Assembly (NCBI GenBank): GCA_029817715.1
Contig: JARUPY010000353.1
Coordinates: 575,501 to 639,500 of the forward strand
DNA from: Melastoma dodecandrum
Lineage: Eukaryota; Streptophyta; Magnoliopsida; Myrtales; Melastomataceae
Direction: 5' to 3'
DNA: 64,000 nt
Part shown: in pieces, positions 34,733-44,361 of the stretch
Layout: each line of letters opens with the position of its first letter
Numbering within the stretch: position 1 is the stretch's first letter
Notes under the pieces: model-generated
Seen by the model: the letters and a program-made list of their open reading frames with translations, nothing else
What the model was told of the DNA's origin: nothing
Databases searched by the model: none
Program-made: the position numbers and the translations under genes

Positions 34733-36209
34733 CGCTGTCTTCACCGAGTCACAAAACACAAGCGCATAAATACGCGAGGGATACGAACTAAATTTGGCAA
34801 GAATATATTTGAAGAATTTGATGGAATAGTTCAAGATATGATTTGACAATAATATATTTCTAGAAGAACCCTAAAAATATTATGAAGGTGGTTAATTAAA
34901 CTTTTGTAATGTCTTTACACAATAATGATGAAACTAATTTGAGAGAGAAATAATTATTTTTAATGGAAAGTAATCAAACTTCAATAAAAAAAATAACAAA
35001 AAATGACGTCATGTATGTAGGAGTTATATTTGTATTATTTATATATAATTCGAGTGCAAGAAAACATTTACCTAATTATTTGATTTTATAATATTGGTTT
35101 TTCCTACTTGCCATTTTATTGCAGCTGATAAATGAAATATTATAATAAAATTCTTAAAAATACAAATATGGGCGATTTCTTGTTTCTAGATACTCTTCAA
35201 ATCAACTGCACAGGTGAAAGATTTCTTGACCGAGTCACATAACACAAGCGCGCGAGGGATATTTAAAAACCGAACTAAATTTGGCAAGAATATATTTGAG
35301 AAATTTGAGAGATTAGATGAAGATCTGCTTTGGAAAAAATATATTTCTAGAAGGAATTAATTCATAATAATAAAGTTTTTGTTATACCTCTGTTTTGGGG
35401 CAAATTATTTTACCGAATTTGCGGTATTTCGAAACTTTTTGCTAAATTTCGAAACTTTTTGGGGCAAATTATTTTACAAACGAACTGTATTTACGAAAGA
35501 AATTACATGCATATCAACGTGACATATTAATTTCGATAGAATTTTTTACTATACGTATTTTTATTAGTGTTTAGGTTTCAGACAATCAACTTGTTTATGG
35601 AAGCCGTTGAAGTTCGACGTCACTTTTGGTGGTCCCCTTGCTATATTTATATTAATGTACATCTTCCGTTTGGCACGACCTATGTTTCCTCAACTTAAGA
35701 AACAGATGTCCGAAAGGGTGACGTGCGGCCACGGTTGTCTCGCTCGCGATCACGTGAAGGATCGTCTCACCGCGAGAAAGATGTCGTACAGATAATATGA
35801 TAGACCTCGTCCACGACGTAAACTTATATCCGTTTTGTTCATTTCATTTTTGCAAGGGGGAGTAATTGATCGGTTGGTAACGTAAAATATGGAATGCAGG
35901 AATGGAAAGAAAAATTATCGATTCTTGGCTTTATTTCATTGTCAAAAGTTCATCATTATTATTATTATGATTTTTCACATTTTTCATTCTCAAACACTCC
36001 CCTTTGCTTTTGTATGATCTTATGTATTTCAGAGAGTTGTGAATATTGTCAAAAGGCTTTTTATTTTATGCATTCCTCTTCTTCCTCGTCTTCCTCACCA
36101 AACGAAAGGAGTTCCACAACCACCACCACCACACCCTACCCTTCTCCACCCGAATCCTCTAAACTCTCCCTCGATCCACCCCTTCTCGTCGTCGTATTCA
36201 TCATCATCA
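34733..36209. other. AT-rich NLR upstream region, then Pi21-like upstream region
   Basis: AT-rich, gene-free in my reading, and duplicated at 62515-63890 up to about 35960. The stretch 34735-34850 recurs in diverged form at 35215-35335 (ACCGAGTCACA.AACACAAGCG, then CTAAATTTGGCAAGAATATATTTGA), so the NLR promoter segment is itself repeated. From about 36000 the sequence is the promoter and leader of the Pi21-like gene, with CCACC-type microsatellites at about 36120-36135. Confidence 0.45.
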
Positions 36210-36566
36210 ATGGCAGAGGCAGATCTCAAGGTTCCTCGATCTTTTCGAATTTTCATTTGTTGATGTCTTATTGGCGTTCATTCATCTTGTTAGTGAATGA
36301 ATAACTATGTGTGAAGGTCACGAAAATGGTGATTAAGGTCGACCTTCAGTGCTGCAAGTGCTACAAGAAGATCAAGAAAGTGCTCTGCCGTTATCCCCGT
36401 GAGCACGGAAATCTCGATTCCTTGCCCTTTTTGTACCTTTTCGGGGTTGAATTGAGTGTATGTGCGGATCGGGAGTTGTTGTGAAGGGAGAGCTGTGATA
36501 CAAGGATTCCGGGATCACCACCCCAAAAGCCGGCCCGAAGGGTGGGAGGACCCTTCCTCCTTATAT

Positions 36567-36931
36567 TAAAATATCAACACCTTCACACCTTCTAGATTAT
36601 TCCTAATATCTAGATTTTTCTTAGCCTAGATATTTTCCTAAGAAAAATCTAGATCCTTCTAAATATCTAGATATTTCTACTAGATATTTTTAACCTTGTT
36701 GTGTATTTTGGACCACAAAATCCATGGAGCTCCCAACTATAAATAGGGGTGAGTTCCTCCCATTTTGAATCAATTCTTCAACTAGCAATAAGATATATAG
36801 GTTAGAGAAATCCTCTAGTTCTCCTCATCTTCTCATATTCCTCTTTGTTTCCAAGTTCCTAGGGAGGGTCAAGCTAGTTTAGCCTCCGGCGACTAACTTA
36901 AGTTGAGAGTCCGAAGGTTGTGTGTTCAACA
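36567..36931 (+). repeat. 5' LTR of copia element 1
   Basis: Starts TAAAATATCAACACC and ends GTGTGTTCAACA. It contains the TATAAATA promoter motif at 36738. Same length as the 3' LTR. Confidence 0.9.
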
Positions 36932-37148
36932 TTTGGTATCAGAGCGAGGTGGTTGGGGTCTAGGTGTCGAAGTCCAGCGAAGGTTCTGCCAAAGTCCCGC
37001 GGAGGTTCTGCCAAAGTCCCGCGGAGGTTTTGCGAACATATAGTCGAGGTTCTGCCAAATTACTGCCGAAGTTCTGCAGAGGAAGCTGCAATCCGAGATT
37101 GCATCGGGCATAGGTCGGGGACCAGGCTACGCTTCCATCGAGATCGGT

Positions 37149-38360
37149 ATGGCGGAATTTAATAATGTCGGCATGTTTAAGAAATTAAATAACCAAAATT
37201 GTAGCACGTAGAAGATGTGCATGGAGTCCTATTTCCAATGCCAAGATCTCTGGGAGATTATTGACGGAAGTGAGACAACCGCATCGAAGGAGGATGATGC
37301 CGCATTACGGAAATGGCGGATAAAGGCAGGGAAGGCCATGTTCGTCATAAAGACTACTATAGAAGAGGAAATGCTTGAGCATATGAGGTACGCCACTACT
37401 TCAAAGGATGCCTGGGATATACTAGCGACTAGGTTCTCTAAGAAGAATGATATGAGGCTACAGTTGCTAGAGAATGACTTGCTGGCAGTTAGATAAGGAG
37501 ATTTAGGAATCAATCAGTTCTTTACAAAAGTAAAGTCTATCTGTTGGGAGATATCAGAGTTAGACCCAGGATCTAGGATTAGCGATGACAGGATGAGGAG
37601 GATTATTATCCATGGCTTAAGGCCAGAATATAGAGGATTTATTGCGGCTGTGTAAGGATGGCCCACGCCGTCGTCACTAGAGGATTTAGAAAATTTGCTA
37701 GCTAATCAGGAAACGCTAGCAAAACAGATGGTGGGCGTAACTTTGAAAAATGAAGAAGAGGCCATGTATAGCAATGAAGGGAGAAGTTCTGCTAAAAATA
37801 AGAGGTTTGAAGGAAGAAACTTCTCACGAGGTGGTGGACGACGTGAGCAGTAGCCGAATAGACCACAACTTGAAAAGAGAGAAGACAAACCGACACAACG
37901 GAAGGATGTAGAATGCTACAACTGTTGAAAGAAGGGGCATTACGCTCGAGACTGCTGGTCCAAAAAGAAGAACGTGGAGGGAAATACTGCTACGTCAACC
38001 TGTCATAACGGAGACAAATATGAAGATGAGTGGAATTTTAAATCATCCCTCGCCGTGTTGGAAGAAGAGCAACTTTTAGAAGACCAGGCTCTTACAGTGG
38101 TTCACAATAACTCTGTGGACTATGCAGAGAATTTGATATTTGATTCAGGGTGCTCTAACCATATGACAGGTGACCAAGAGAAGCTGCATGAGTTGTCAGA
38201 CTACAAAGGACAACGAGTCGTCGTCACTGCTAACAACTCGAGATTGCCCATTGCACATATCGGCAAAACTGTCATAGAAGGTGATGACAGTTCCAACAAG
38301 GTCCTACTGCAAGGAATCTACCATGTCCCTGGAATAAAGAAGAATCTTTGTCAGTAGCCC
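37149..38360 (+). pseudogene. gag-protease region of copia element 1, broken
   Basis: From the ATG at 37149 (MAEFNNVGMFKKL) the gag frame is interrupted by five in-frame stops, at about 37209, 37494, 37650, 37850 and 37925. The last falls inside the CCHC zinc knuckle (CYNC.KKGHYARDC). The open frame resumes through the protease motif (IFDSGCSNHMTGD) to a one-base deletion near 38352 that separates protease from integrase. Confidence 0.85.
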
Positions 38361-41228
38361 AACTGACAGCCCCAGGCAACTTCGTGGTGTTCGGGCCAGA
38401 AGATGTGAAGGTCTACCATGAGTTGAAATTTTCAGGGACACCATTCATGGAAGGACGGAAGGTCAACTCTATCTACGTCATGTCTGCAGAATCTGCATAC
38501 GTAGATAAAGTGAAGAAGAACGAGACAGCTGATCTCTGGCACGAGAGGCTTGGTCACGTTGGTTACCACAAATTAAAGGTAATGATGAGCAAAGAGATGG
38601 TGAAGGGTCTTCCACAACTAGAGGTAAACGTTGACAATGTCTGCTCGGGCTGTCAGTATGGTAAAGCACATCAGTTGCCGTACGAGGAATCCAAGTACAG
38701 GGCTGAGGAACCACTGCAGCTAATCCACTCCGATGTATTCGGCCCAGTGAAGCATCCATCAATAGGAGGCTACAGATACATGGTAACCTTCATCGACGAC
38801 TACTCAAGGTATGTCTGGGTAGACTTCATGAAAGAGAAGTCAGAAGTCCTTCAGAAATTCAGAAAGTTCAAGATCAAGGCGGAAAGTGATCTGAACATGA
38901 AAGTGAGGTGTTTACGCACCGATAATGGGGGAGAATACACCTCCAGGGAATTTGAAGAGTACCTCAAGGAGTCGAAGATAAGAAGACAGCTGACATGCCC
39001 CCACACACCACAACAGAATGGTGTTGCAGAAAGAAAGAACAGGCATCTTGCAGAAGTATGCAGAAGCATGTTACATGCAAAGAATGTCCCAGGAAGATAC
39101 TGGGCAGAGTGCATGAAGACAACTGTAGACATTACAAACAGGTTACCTCAAGCTCGCCTCGACTTTAAGACACCCTTCGAGCTACTATGGAAAATGAAGC
39201 CAACTGTAAGTCACTTCCGAGTCTTTGGGTGCGTCTGCTATGTCTTCATTCCTAACCACCTACGAAGCAAGTTCGATAAGAAGGCGACCAAGTGCATCTT
39301 CATAGGATATGACACAGAGAGAAAAGGATGGAGATGTTGCAATCCTACGACCAACAAGTGCACTGTATCAAGGAACGTTGTTTTCGATGAAGCAACTTCT
39401 TGGTGGCCGCCTTCAACTATAGAAGAAGACAAGAAGCATATGAAGCAGGGGGAGCAAGTAATCTTAAAACCAACAGTTGAAGAGGCTGAAGAAGGGTCAT
39501 CTATAACAAGGAATGATAATACAGAAGAAGAGAGACATTGGCAAACAGGAGTATACCAAAGGTCCTCCGGGGAGAATGCAACGGAAGAAGAAACTGATAG
39601 CGGGACAACACCACTGAGGAGATCCACAAGACAAAGAAGACCTCCAACTCGGTATATAGATGCTGCTCTTGCAGAAGACGTCAATCCACAAGAGCCATCG
39701 ACCTTTGAAGAAGCGTCGAAGCACAAGGTATGCCAAGAAGCGATGAGAGAAGAGATTAGAGCATTAGAGGATAATCAAACTTGGGATTTGGTGCCCAAAC
39801 CTAATGAGGTTAGACCGATATCCTGCAAGTGGGTCTATAAGGTGAAGACTCGCCCCGATGGCTCGGTGGAGAGATATAAGGCTCGTGTCGTCGCTCGAGG
39901 ATTCTCTCAACAGTATGGCTTGGACTACGACGAGACCTTCAGTCCAGTTGCGAAGATAACAACTGTCAGAGTTCTACTCGTCTTAGCAGCAAGTAAGTCC
40001 TGAAAACTCTGGCAGATGGACGTGAAGAATACATTCCTGCACGGAGAGCTAGACAGGTCAATCTACATGGAGCAACCCCAGGGATTTACAGACAAGGACC
40101 ATCCCAACTATGTCTGTAAATTAAGGAAAGCTTTATACGGATTAAAGCAGGCACCACGGGCATGGTACGGTAAGATTGCAGAGTTTTTACTCCATAGTGG
40201 ATATACCCTTGCAGTGGCCGACTCAAGCCTCTTCGTCAAATTCAAAGAAGAGAAGATTGCAATAGTACTCGTGTATCTGGATGATCTCATCATCACAGGT
40301 GATGACAACATGGAGATCGAGCTTATCAAAGAGAATCAATCTGTGCGGTTCCACATGAAGGAGCTCGGAGAATTGAAGCACTTTCTTGGATTAGAAGTCG
40401 ATAGAGTTCCAGAAGGCTTGTTCTTATGTCAAGAGAAATATGCACGAGAGCTGTTAAAGAAATATGGGATGCTAGAATGCAAGCTGATATTGACGCCCAT
40501 TGAGTTCAATACCAAACTCAGTGCGAATAAAGGCAAGGATCTTAAAGAGCCGACGATGTACCAACATCTGGTGGGAAGTCTCATCTACCTTACTCATACA
40601 AGACCAGACATTATACGCCGTCAGACTAGTGAGCAGGTTTATGCACGCTCCAAAGAAGCCTCATCTCGAAGAAGCCCGACGAATATTGAGATATATAAAG
40701 GGTACACTTGATTACAGGATTCTTTATAAGACCAAAGGGGATTTTAAACTGGTTGGATATTGTGATGCTGACTATGCCGGGGACTGTGATACTCAAAGGT
40801 CAACGACATGTTATGTATTCATCGTCGCAGGGGGAGCAGTCTCATGGTACAGTAAGCGTCAATCCACAGTATCACTTTCAACAACAGAAGCAGAATACAG
40901 AGCTGCTGCAAATTCAACTCAAGATGCTACTTGGCTTATGCAGCTCATGGGAGATCTTCATCAGCATGTCGGCTATGCAGTTCCCTTATCATGTGATAAC
41001 AAGTCCGCAATTCAGTTAGCCGAAAATCCGGTATTTCATGCTAGAACCAAGCACGTGGAGGTTCACTATCACTTTTTAAGAGAAAAGGTATTACAAGGAG
41101 ACATCGAGTTGCAATATATCAGCACAGAAGACCAACGGGCGGATATCTTCACTAAAGGACTTAATGCAAGCAAGCTCGAAGACTTTCGGTCACAACTTGG
41201 CATGATAACAAGAGTAAGTCGGTGTTGA
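38348..41228 (+). pseudogene. Integrase-RT-RNase H region of copia element 1, broken
   Basis: A 551-residue frame to 40003 covers the GAG-pre-integrase region ([14 protein letters not shown]), the integrase core ([41 protein letters not shown]) and the start of RT ([20 protein letters not shown]). It ends at a TGA where a Trp codon is expected. RT continues at 40016-40711 with [10 protein letters not shown] frameshift near 40615 leads to the RNase H frame ([14 protein letters not shown] start, [17 protein letters not shown], ending TRVSRC at 41228). Confidence 0.88.
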
Positions 41229-41238
41229 GGGGGAGTAT

Positions 41239-41603
41239 TAAAATATCAACACCTTCACACCTTCTAGATTATTCCTAATATCTAGATTTTTCTTAGCCTA
41301 GATATTTTCCTAAGAAAAATCTAGATCCTTCTAAATATCTAGATATTTCTACTAGATATTTTTAACCTTGTTGTGTATTTTGGACCACAAAATCCATGGA
41401 GCTCCCAACTATAAATAGGGGTGAGTTCCTCCCATTTTGAATCAATTCTTCAACTAGCAATAAGATATATAGGTTAGAGAAATCCTCTAGTTCTCCTCAT
41501 CTTCTCATATTCCTCTTTGTTTCTAAGTTCCTAGGGAGGGTCAAGCTAGTTTAGCCTCCGGCGACTAACTTAAGTTGAGAGTCCGAAGGTTGTGTGTTCA
41601 ACA
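41239..41603 (+). repeat. 3' LTR of copia element 1
   Basis: 365 bp, matching the 5' LTR except C to T in the TTTCTAAGTTCC string (about 41522). Preceded by the polypurine tract TTGAGGGGGAG. Confidence 0.9.
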
Positions 41604-42229
41604 TATATCCCCCACACCAGTTGCCCATACAACCGGTGTGGGACTAATTTCATGCATCAATCCACCACGCTTCCGTTCCCGGCGTCCACGCCGGGCCTAA
41701 GCGCGCGTACCCCGGCCTTTGCCGGCACCGCCTGCCCGCGCTGGCACCCGAGCAACGAAAGAGTGGGGACTGGCTCTGATACCAGTTGATACAAGGATTC
41801 CGGGATCACCACCCCAAAAGCCGGCCCGAAGGGTGGTAGGGCCCTTCCTCCTTATATCCCCCACACCAGTTGCCCATACAACCGGTGTGGGACTAATTTC
41901 ATGCATCAAGCTGAGACGTGGTTTTGTATTGGTGCTTTTTGTTGGCGGACGAGGAGAGATACGCGACCAGATTTATGACGAGAAGAACAACAGGGTGTTC
42001 ATCAGGGTGGTATGCTGCAGCCCCGAGTGTATCATGGAGAAGATCATCTGCAAGGCAGGGGACACGGTGGAGAGCATCGAGATCATGCCTGATAAGCCTA
42101 AGGAGCCAGAGAAGCCAAAGCCGGCAGAGAAACCCAAGGAGCCGGAGAAGCCAAAACCCGTGGAGAAGCCGAAGGATCCACCGAAACCCGAGAAGCCAAA
42201 GGTCGTGACCGTCGAGCCTCCGAAAGAAG

Positions 42230-42383
42230 TGAGAAAATGCTATTCACCCGAAAGTTATCACTTTTCAATTCAGACTTACGTACATATATAGGCGTTCGCC
42301 TCTAACAAGAAAGTAAACAATCTAAACAAATCCTAACTGGTACTGGAACAAATCCTAACTAACAAATCCTAACTTCCGTAATA
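42230..42383 (-). repeat. LTR (3' in element sense) of copia element 2
   Basis: 154 bp, TGAGAAAATGC...CTTCCGTAATA on the plus strand. It contains a CTAACAAATCC short repeat. Confidence 0.88.
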
Positions 42384-42390
42384 CTCCCCC

Positions 42391-44361
42391 TCAAGTTGGA
42401 GCATGAAGATCACGAATGCCCAACTTGGTGAGTAAAAACTGGAAACGATCCCGACCGAGAGCCTTGGGGAAAATGTCGGCCAACTGAAGCTTTGTGGAAA
42501 GGTGTGACGTAACAACTGCTCCAGACCGGATATGTTCGCGAACAAAATGGCAGTCAATCTCAATGTGCTTGGTACGTTCGTGGAGGACAGGATTGGCTGC
42601 AATATGTAGTGCGGCTTGATTGTCACAGAAAAGATGAGTAGAAGCAGCAAGTGGGACGCCTAAGGAGGAAAGTAGGCTGCGTAACCACAAAATTTCACTG
42701 ACGGCGGCAGCCATGGATCGATACTCGGCCTCGGCGGAGGAACGAGACACTGTATTCTGCTTTTTCGTTTTCCATGAGATCGGACATCCTCCTAAGGTAA
42801 TGAAATAACCTGTCACAGAGCGTCGTGTGATAGGGCAACTTGCCCAATCAGAGTCACAATACGCGGTGAGGTCCAACGAGCGTGGTTCAAGTAGAAGCCC
42901 TTGTCCAGGGCATGACTTCAAATATCGAAGTACACGCATGGCAGCATCCCAATGATCTTGACGGGGTGCCTGCATGAACTGAGACAAAATATGGAGAGAA
43001 TAACTGAGTTCGGGTCGCGTGATGAGGAGATAAATCAATCTTCCGACCAGCCGACGATAGCGAATAGGGTCGTCAAGTAAAGCACTGGAACTGAGTTGTA
43101 GCTGATGACGTTGTTCGATGGGAAAAGATGCGGGGCGGCAACCAAGCATGCCGCATTCTGTAAGAATATCTAATATATATTTGCGCTGAGTGAGGAATAA
43201 ACCAGCGGTTGTCCGGGTGACTTCTATACCGAGAAAAAACTTCAAAGGACCCAAATCCTTAATGCGGAAGCAACTGGCCAGGTAAGATTTCAAGGAAGCA
43301 CACCGATGAGGATCGTTGCTCACGATGATGAGATCATCAACATAAACAAGTACTCCCAAGAATGTAGTGCCACGTCTCCAAGTAAAAAGAGAATGATCCG
43401 CCTTGGATTGGACAAAACCATATGTAAGTAAGGCATCAGCGAATTTCGCATACCAGTTGCGAGAGGCTTGTCGTAGACCGTAGAGAGATTTCCGCAGTCG
43501 ACACACTTGGTCTGACCGAGAGGAAACAAAACCCGGAGGGAGTTTCATATAGACTTCTTCTTCTAGATTGCCATGGAGAAAAGCGTTGTTGACGTCCATC
43601 TGATGCATATCCCAACCTTTAGCAGCAGCAACAGTCAATAAACAACGAACCGTCACCAATTTAGCAACCGGTGCAAAAGTGTCATGGAAGTCTACGCCTT
43701 CCACCTGCGTGAAGCCCTTAGCTACCAGCCGAGCTTTGTAGCGTTCGATACTTCCATCAGCCCGCCGTTTGACTTTGTAGACCCATTTGCAGCCAATGGC
43801 TTTCTTCCCTGGTGGTAATGATTGAATCGTCCAAGTTTTGTTGATTTCGAGTGCCCGAACCTCCTCGTCCATGGCTATCCGCCAGCGAGGGTCACGCAAA
43901 GCTTCACGATAGGATGTTGGCTCGTTATCCGAGTCAACGGCTGCTAGGAAGGCTCTATGACGGTCGTTAAATTTGGAATAAGATAAATGACGTTCTATGG
44001 GATGATGTGTACCTGATGAGGACGTCGGGGAGGAAGAAGGCGGGGGGTCCTGAGTATTGCAACCAACAGCGTGGACGTAGTCACGGAGGTAACCAGGAGT
44101 CTTTCGCTGCCTAGTAGATCGGCGTGAATCCCGTTCATTCGGTGTAGAACTGGGCCCAGGTTCACAGAGTGCGGATTCCCCAGTCGGGCATGGATCCGTC
44201 CTAGGCGAGTTGACAGGCACAACTATCTCAGAAGTGCGCGGATGCGGAAGAGAAGGTTCAGTTGGACTCTTGTGGGTGTCATCAAGCGAGGTTGGTTTGG
44301 CCGAAGCAGCAGGAGACAGAGAGGAACTGGAAATGGAGGAACTGGAAATGGGGGACTCCAC
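42391..44361 (-). CDS. Reverse transcriptase-RNase H part of copia element 2
   Basis: 656 residues. After a Ser/Pro-rich linker come the RT blocks [53 protein letters not shown] and the catalytic YVDDLIIVSND. RNase H follows with YCDSDWASC, SRSSAEAEYRSMAAAVSEI and TKHIEIDCHFVREH. The frame is intact to its stop just inside the polypurine tract. In other copies of this type it continues from the upstream frame, so the first codons here are probably not a real start. Confidence 0.88.
   Translation of the reverse strand: MESPISSSSISSSSLSPAASAKPTSLDDTHKSPTEPSLPHPRTSEIVVPVNSPRTDPCPTGESALCEPGPSSTPNERDSRRSTRQRKTPGYLRDYVHAVGCNTQDPPPSSSPTSSSGTHHPIERHLSYSKFNDRHRAFLAAVDSDNEPTSYREALRDPRWRIAMDEEVRALEINKTWTIQSLPPGKKAIGCKWVYKVKRRADGSIERYKARLVAKGFTQVEGVDFHDTFAPVAKLVTVRCLLTVAAAKGWDMHQMDVNNAFLHGNLEEEVYMKLPPGFVSSRSDQVCRLRKSLYGLRQASRNWYAKFADALLTYGFVQSKADHSLFTWRRGTTFLGVLVYVDDLIIVSNDPHRCASLKSYLASCFRIKDLGPLKFFLGIEVTRTTAGLFLTQRKYILDILTECGMLGCRPASFPIEQRHQLQLSSSALLDDPIRYRRLVGRLIYLLITRPELSYSLHILSQFMQAPRQDHWDAAMRVLRYLKSCPGQGLLLEPRSLDLTAYCDSDWASCPITRRSVTGYFITLGGCPISWKTKKQNTVSRSSAEAEYRSMAAAVSEILWLRSLLSSLGVPLAASTHLFCDNQAALHIAANPVLHERTKHIEIDCHFVREHIRSGAVVTSHLSTKLQLADIFPKALGRDRFQFLLTKLGIRDLHAPT

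Larger units (their letters stand above)
26752..35960 (+). repeat. Segmental duplication, copy A (about 9.2 kb)
   Basis: Same orientation and order as 56408-63890. It contains an NLR 3' part, a copia remnant, the Pi21-TPD1 chimera, an unknown flanking gene remnant, and a second NLR with its AT-rich upstream region. Sequence agreement is very high over long stretches, such as 30870-32050 against 58650-59810. Copy A is longer because copy B has lost about 985 bp and 865 bp. Confidence 0.88.
36567..41603 (+). mobile_element. Ty1/copia LTR retrotransposon (TNT1-94-like), young but coding-defective
   Basis: Element of 5,037 bp inserted in the left LTR of the TRIM element. The target duplication is TATAT (36562-36566 and 41604-41608). 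Its LTRs (36567-36931 and 41239-41603) are both 365 bp and differ at a single base that I can find. A primer-binding site TGGTATCAGAGC is at 36934, a polypurine tract GAGGGGGAG ends just before the 3' LTR, and the LTR has TATAAATA at 36738-36745. The order gag, protease, integrase, RT, RNase H is that of copia. Several stops and two frameshifts disable it. Confidence 0.93.
36496..41908 (-). mobile_element. TRIM element in intron 2, interrupted by a nested copia element
   Basis: Two LTRs of 122 bp (the left one 36496-36566 plus 41609-41659 once the nested copia and its target repeat are set aside; the right one 41787-41908) begin TGATACAAGGATTCCGGGAT and end CATGCATCA. The internal domain (41660-41786, 127 bp) is strikingly GC-rich, has no coding frame, and ends at a minus-strand primer-binding site for tRNA-iMet (41771-41784). 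A 5-bp target duplication AGCTG flanks the element (36491-36495 and 41909-41913). Confidence 0.88.

Noticed and set aside
38478..39736. Minus-strand frames of 79-162 residues in copia element 1
   Set aside because: Antisense to well-supported integrase/RT coding sequence.
36210..42229. Integrated-decoy NLR with HMA domain
   Set aside because: HMA and NLR sequences are neighbours on opposite strands; no open frame or splice path joins them.
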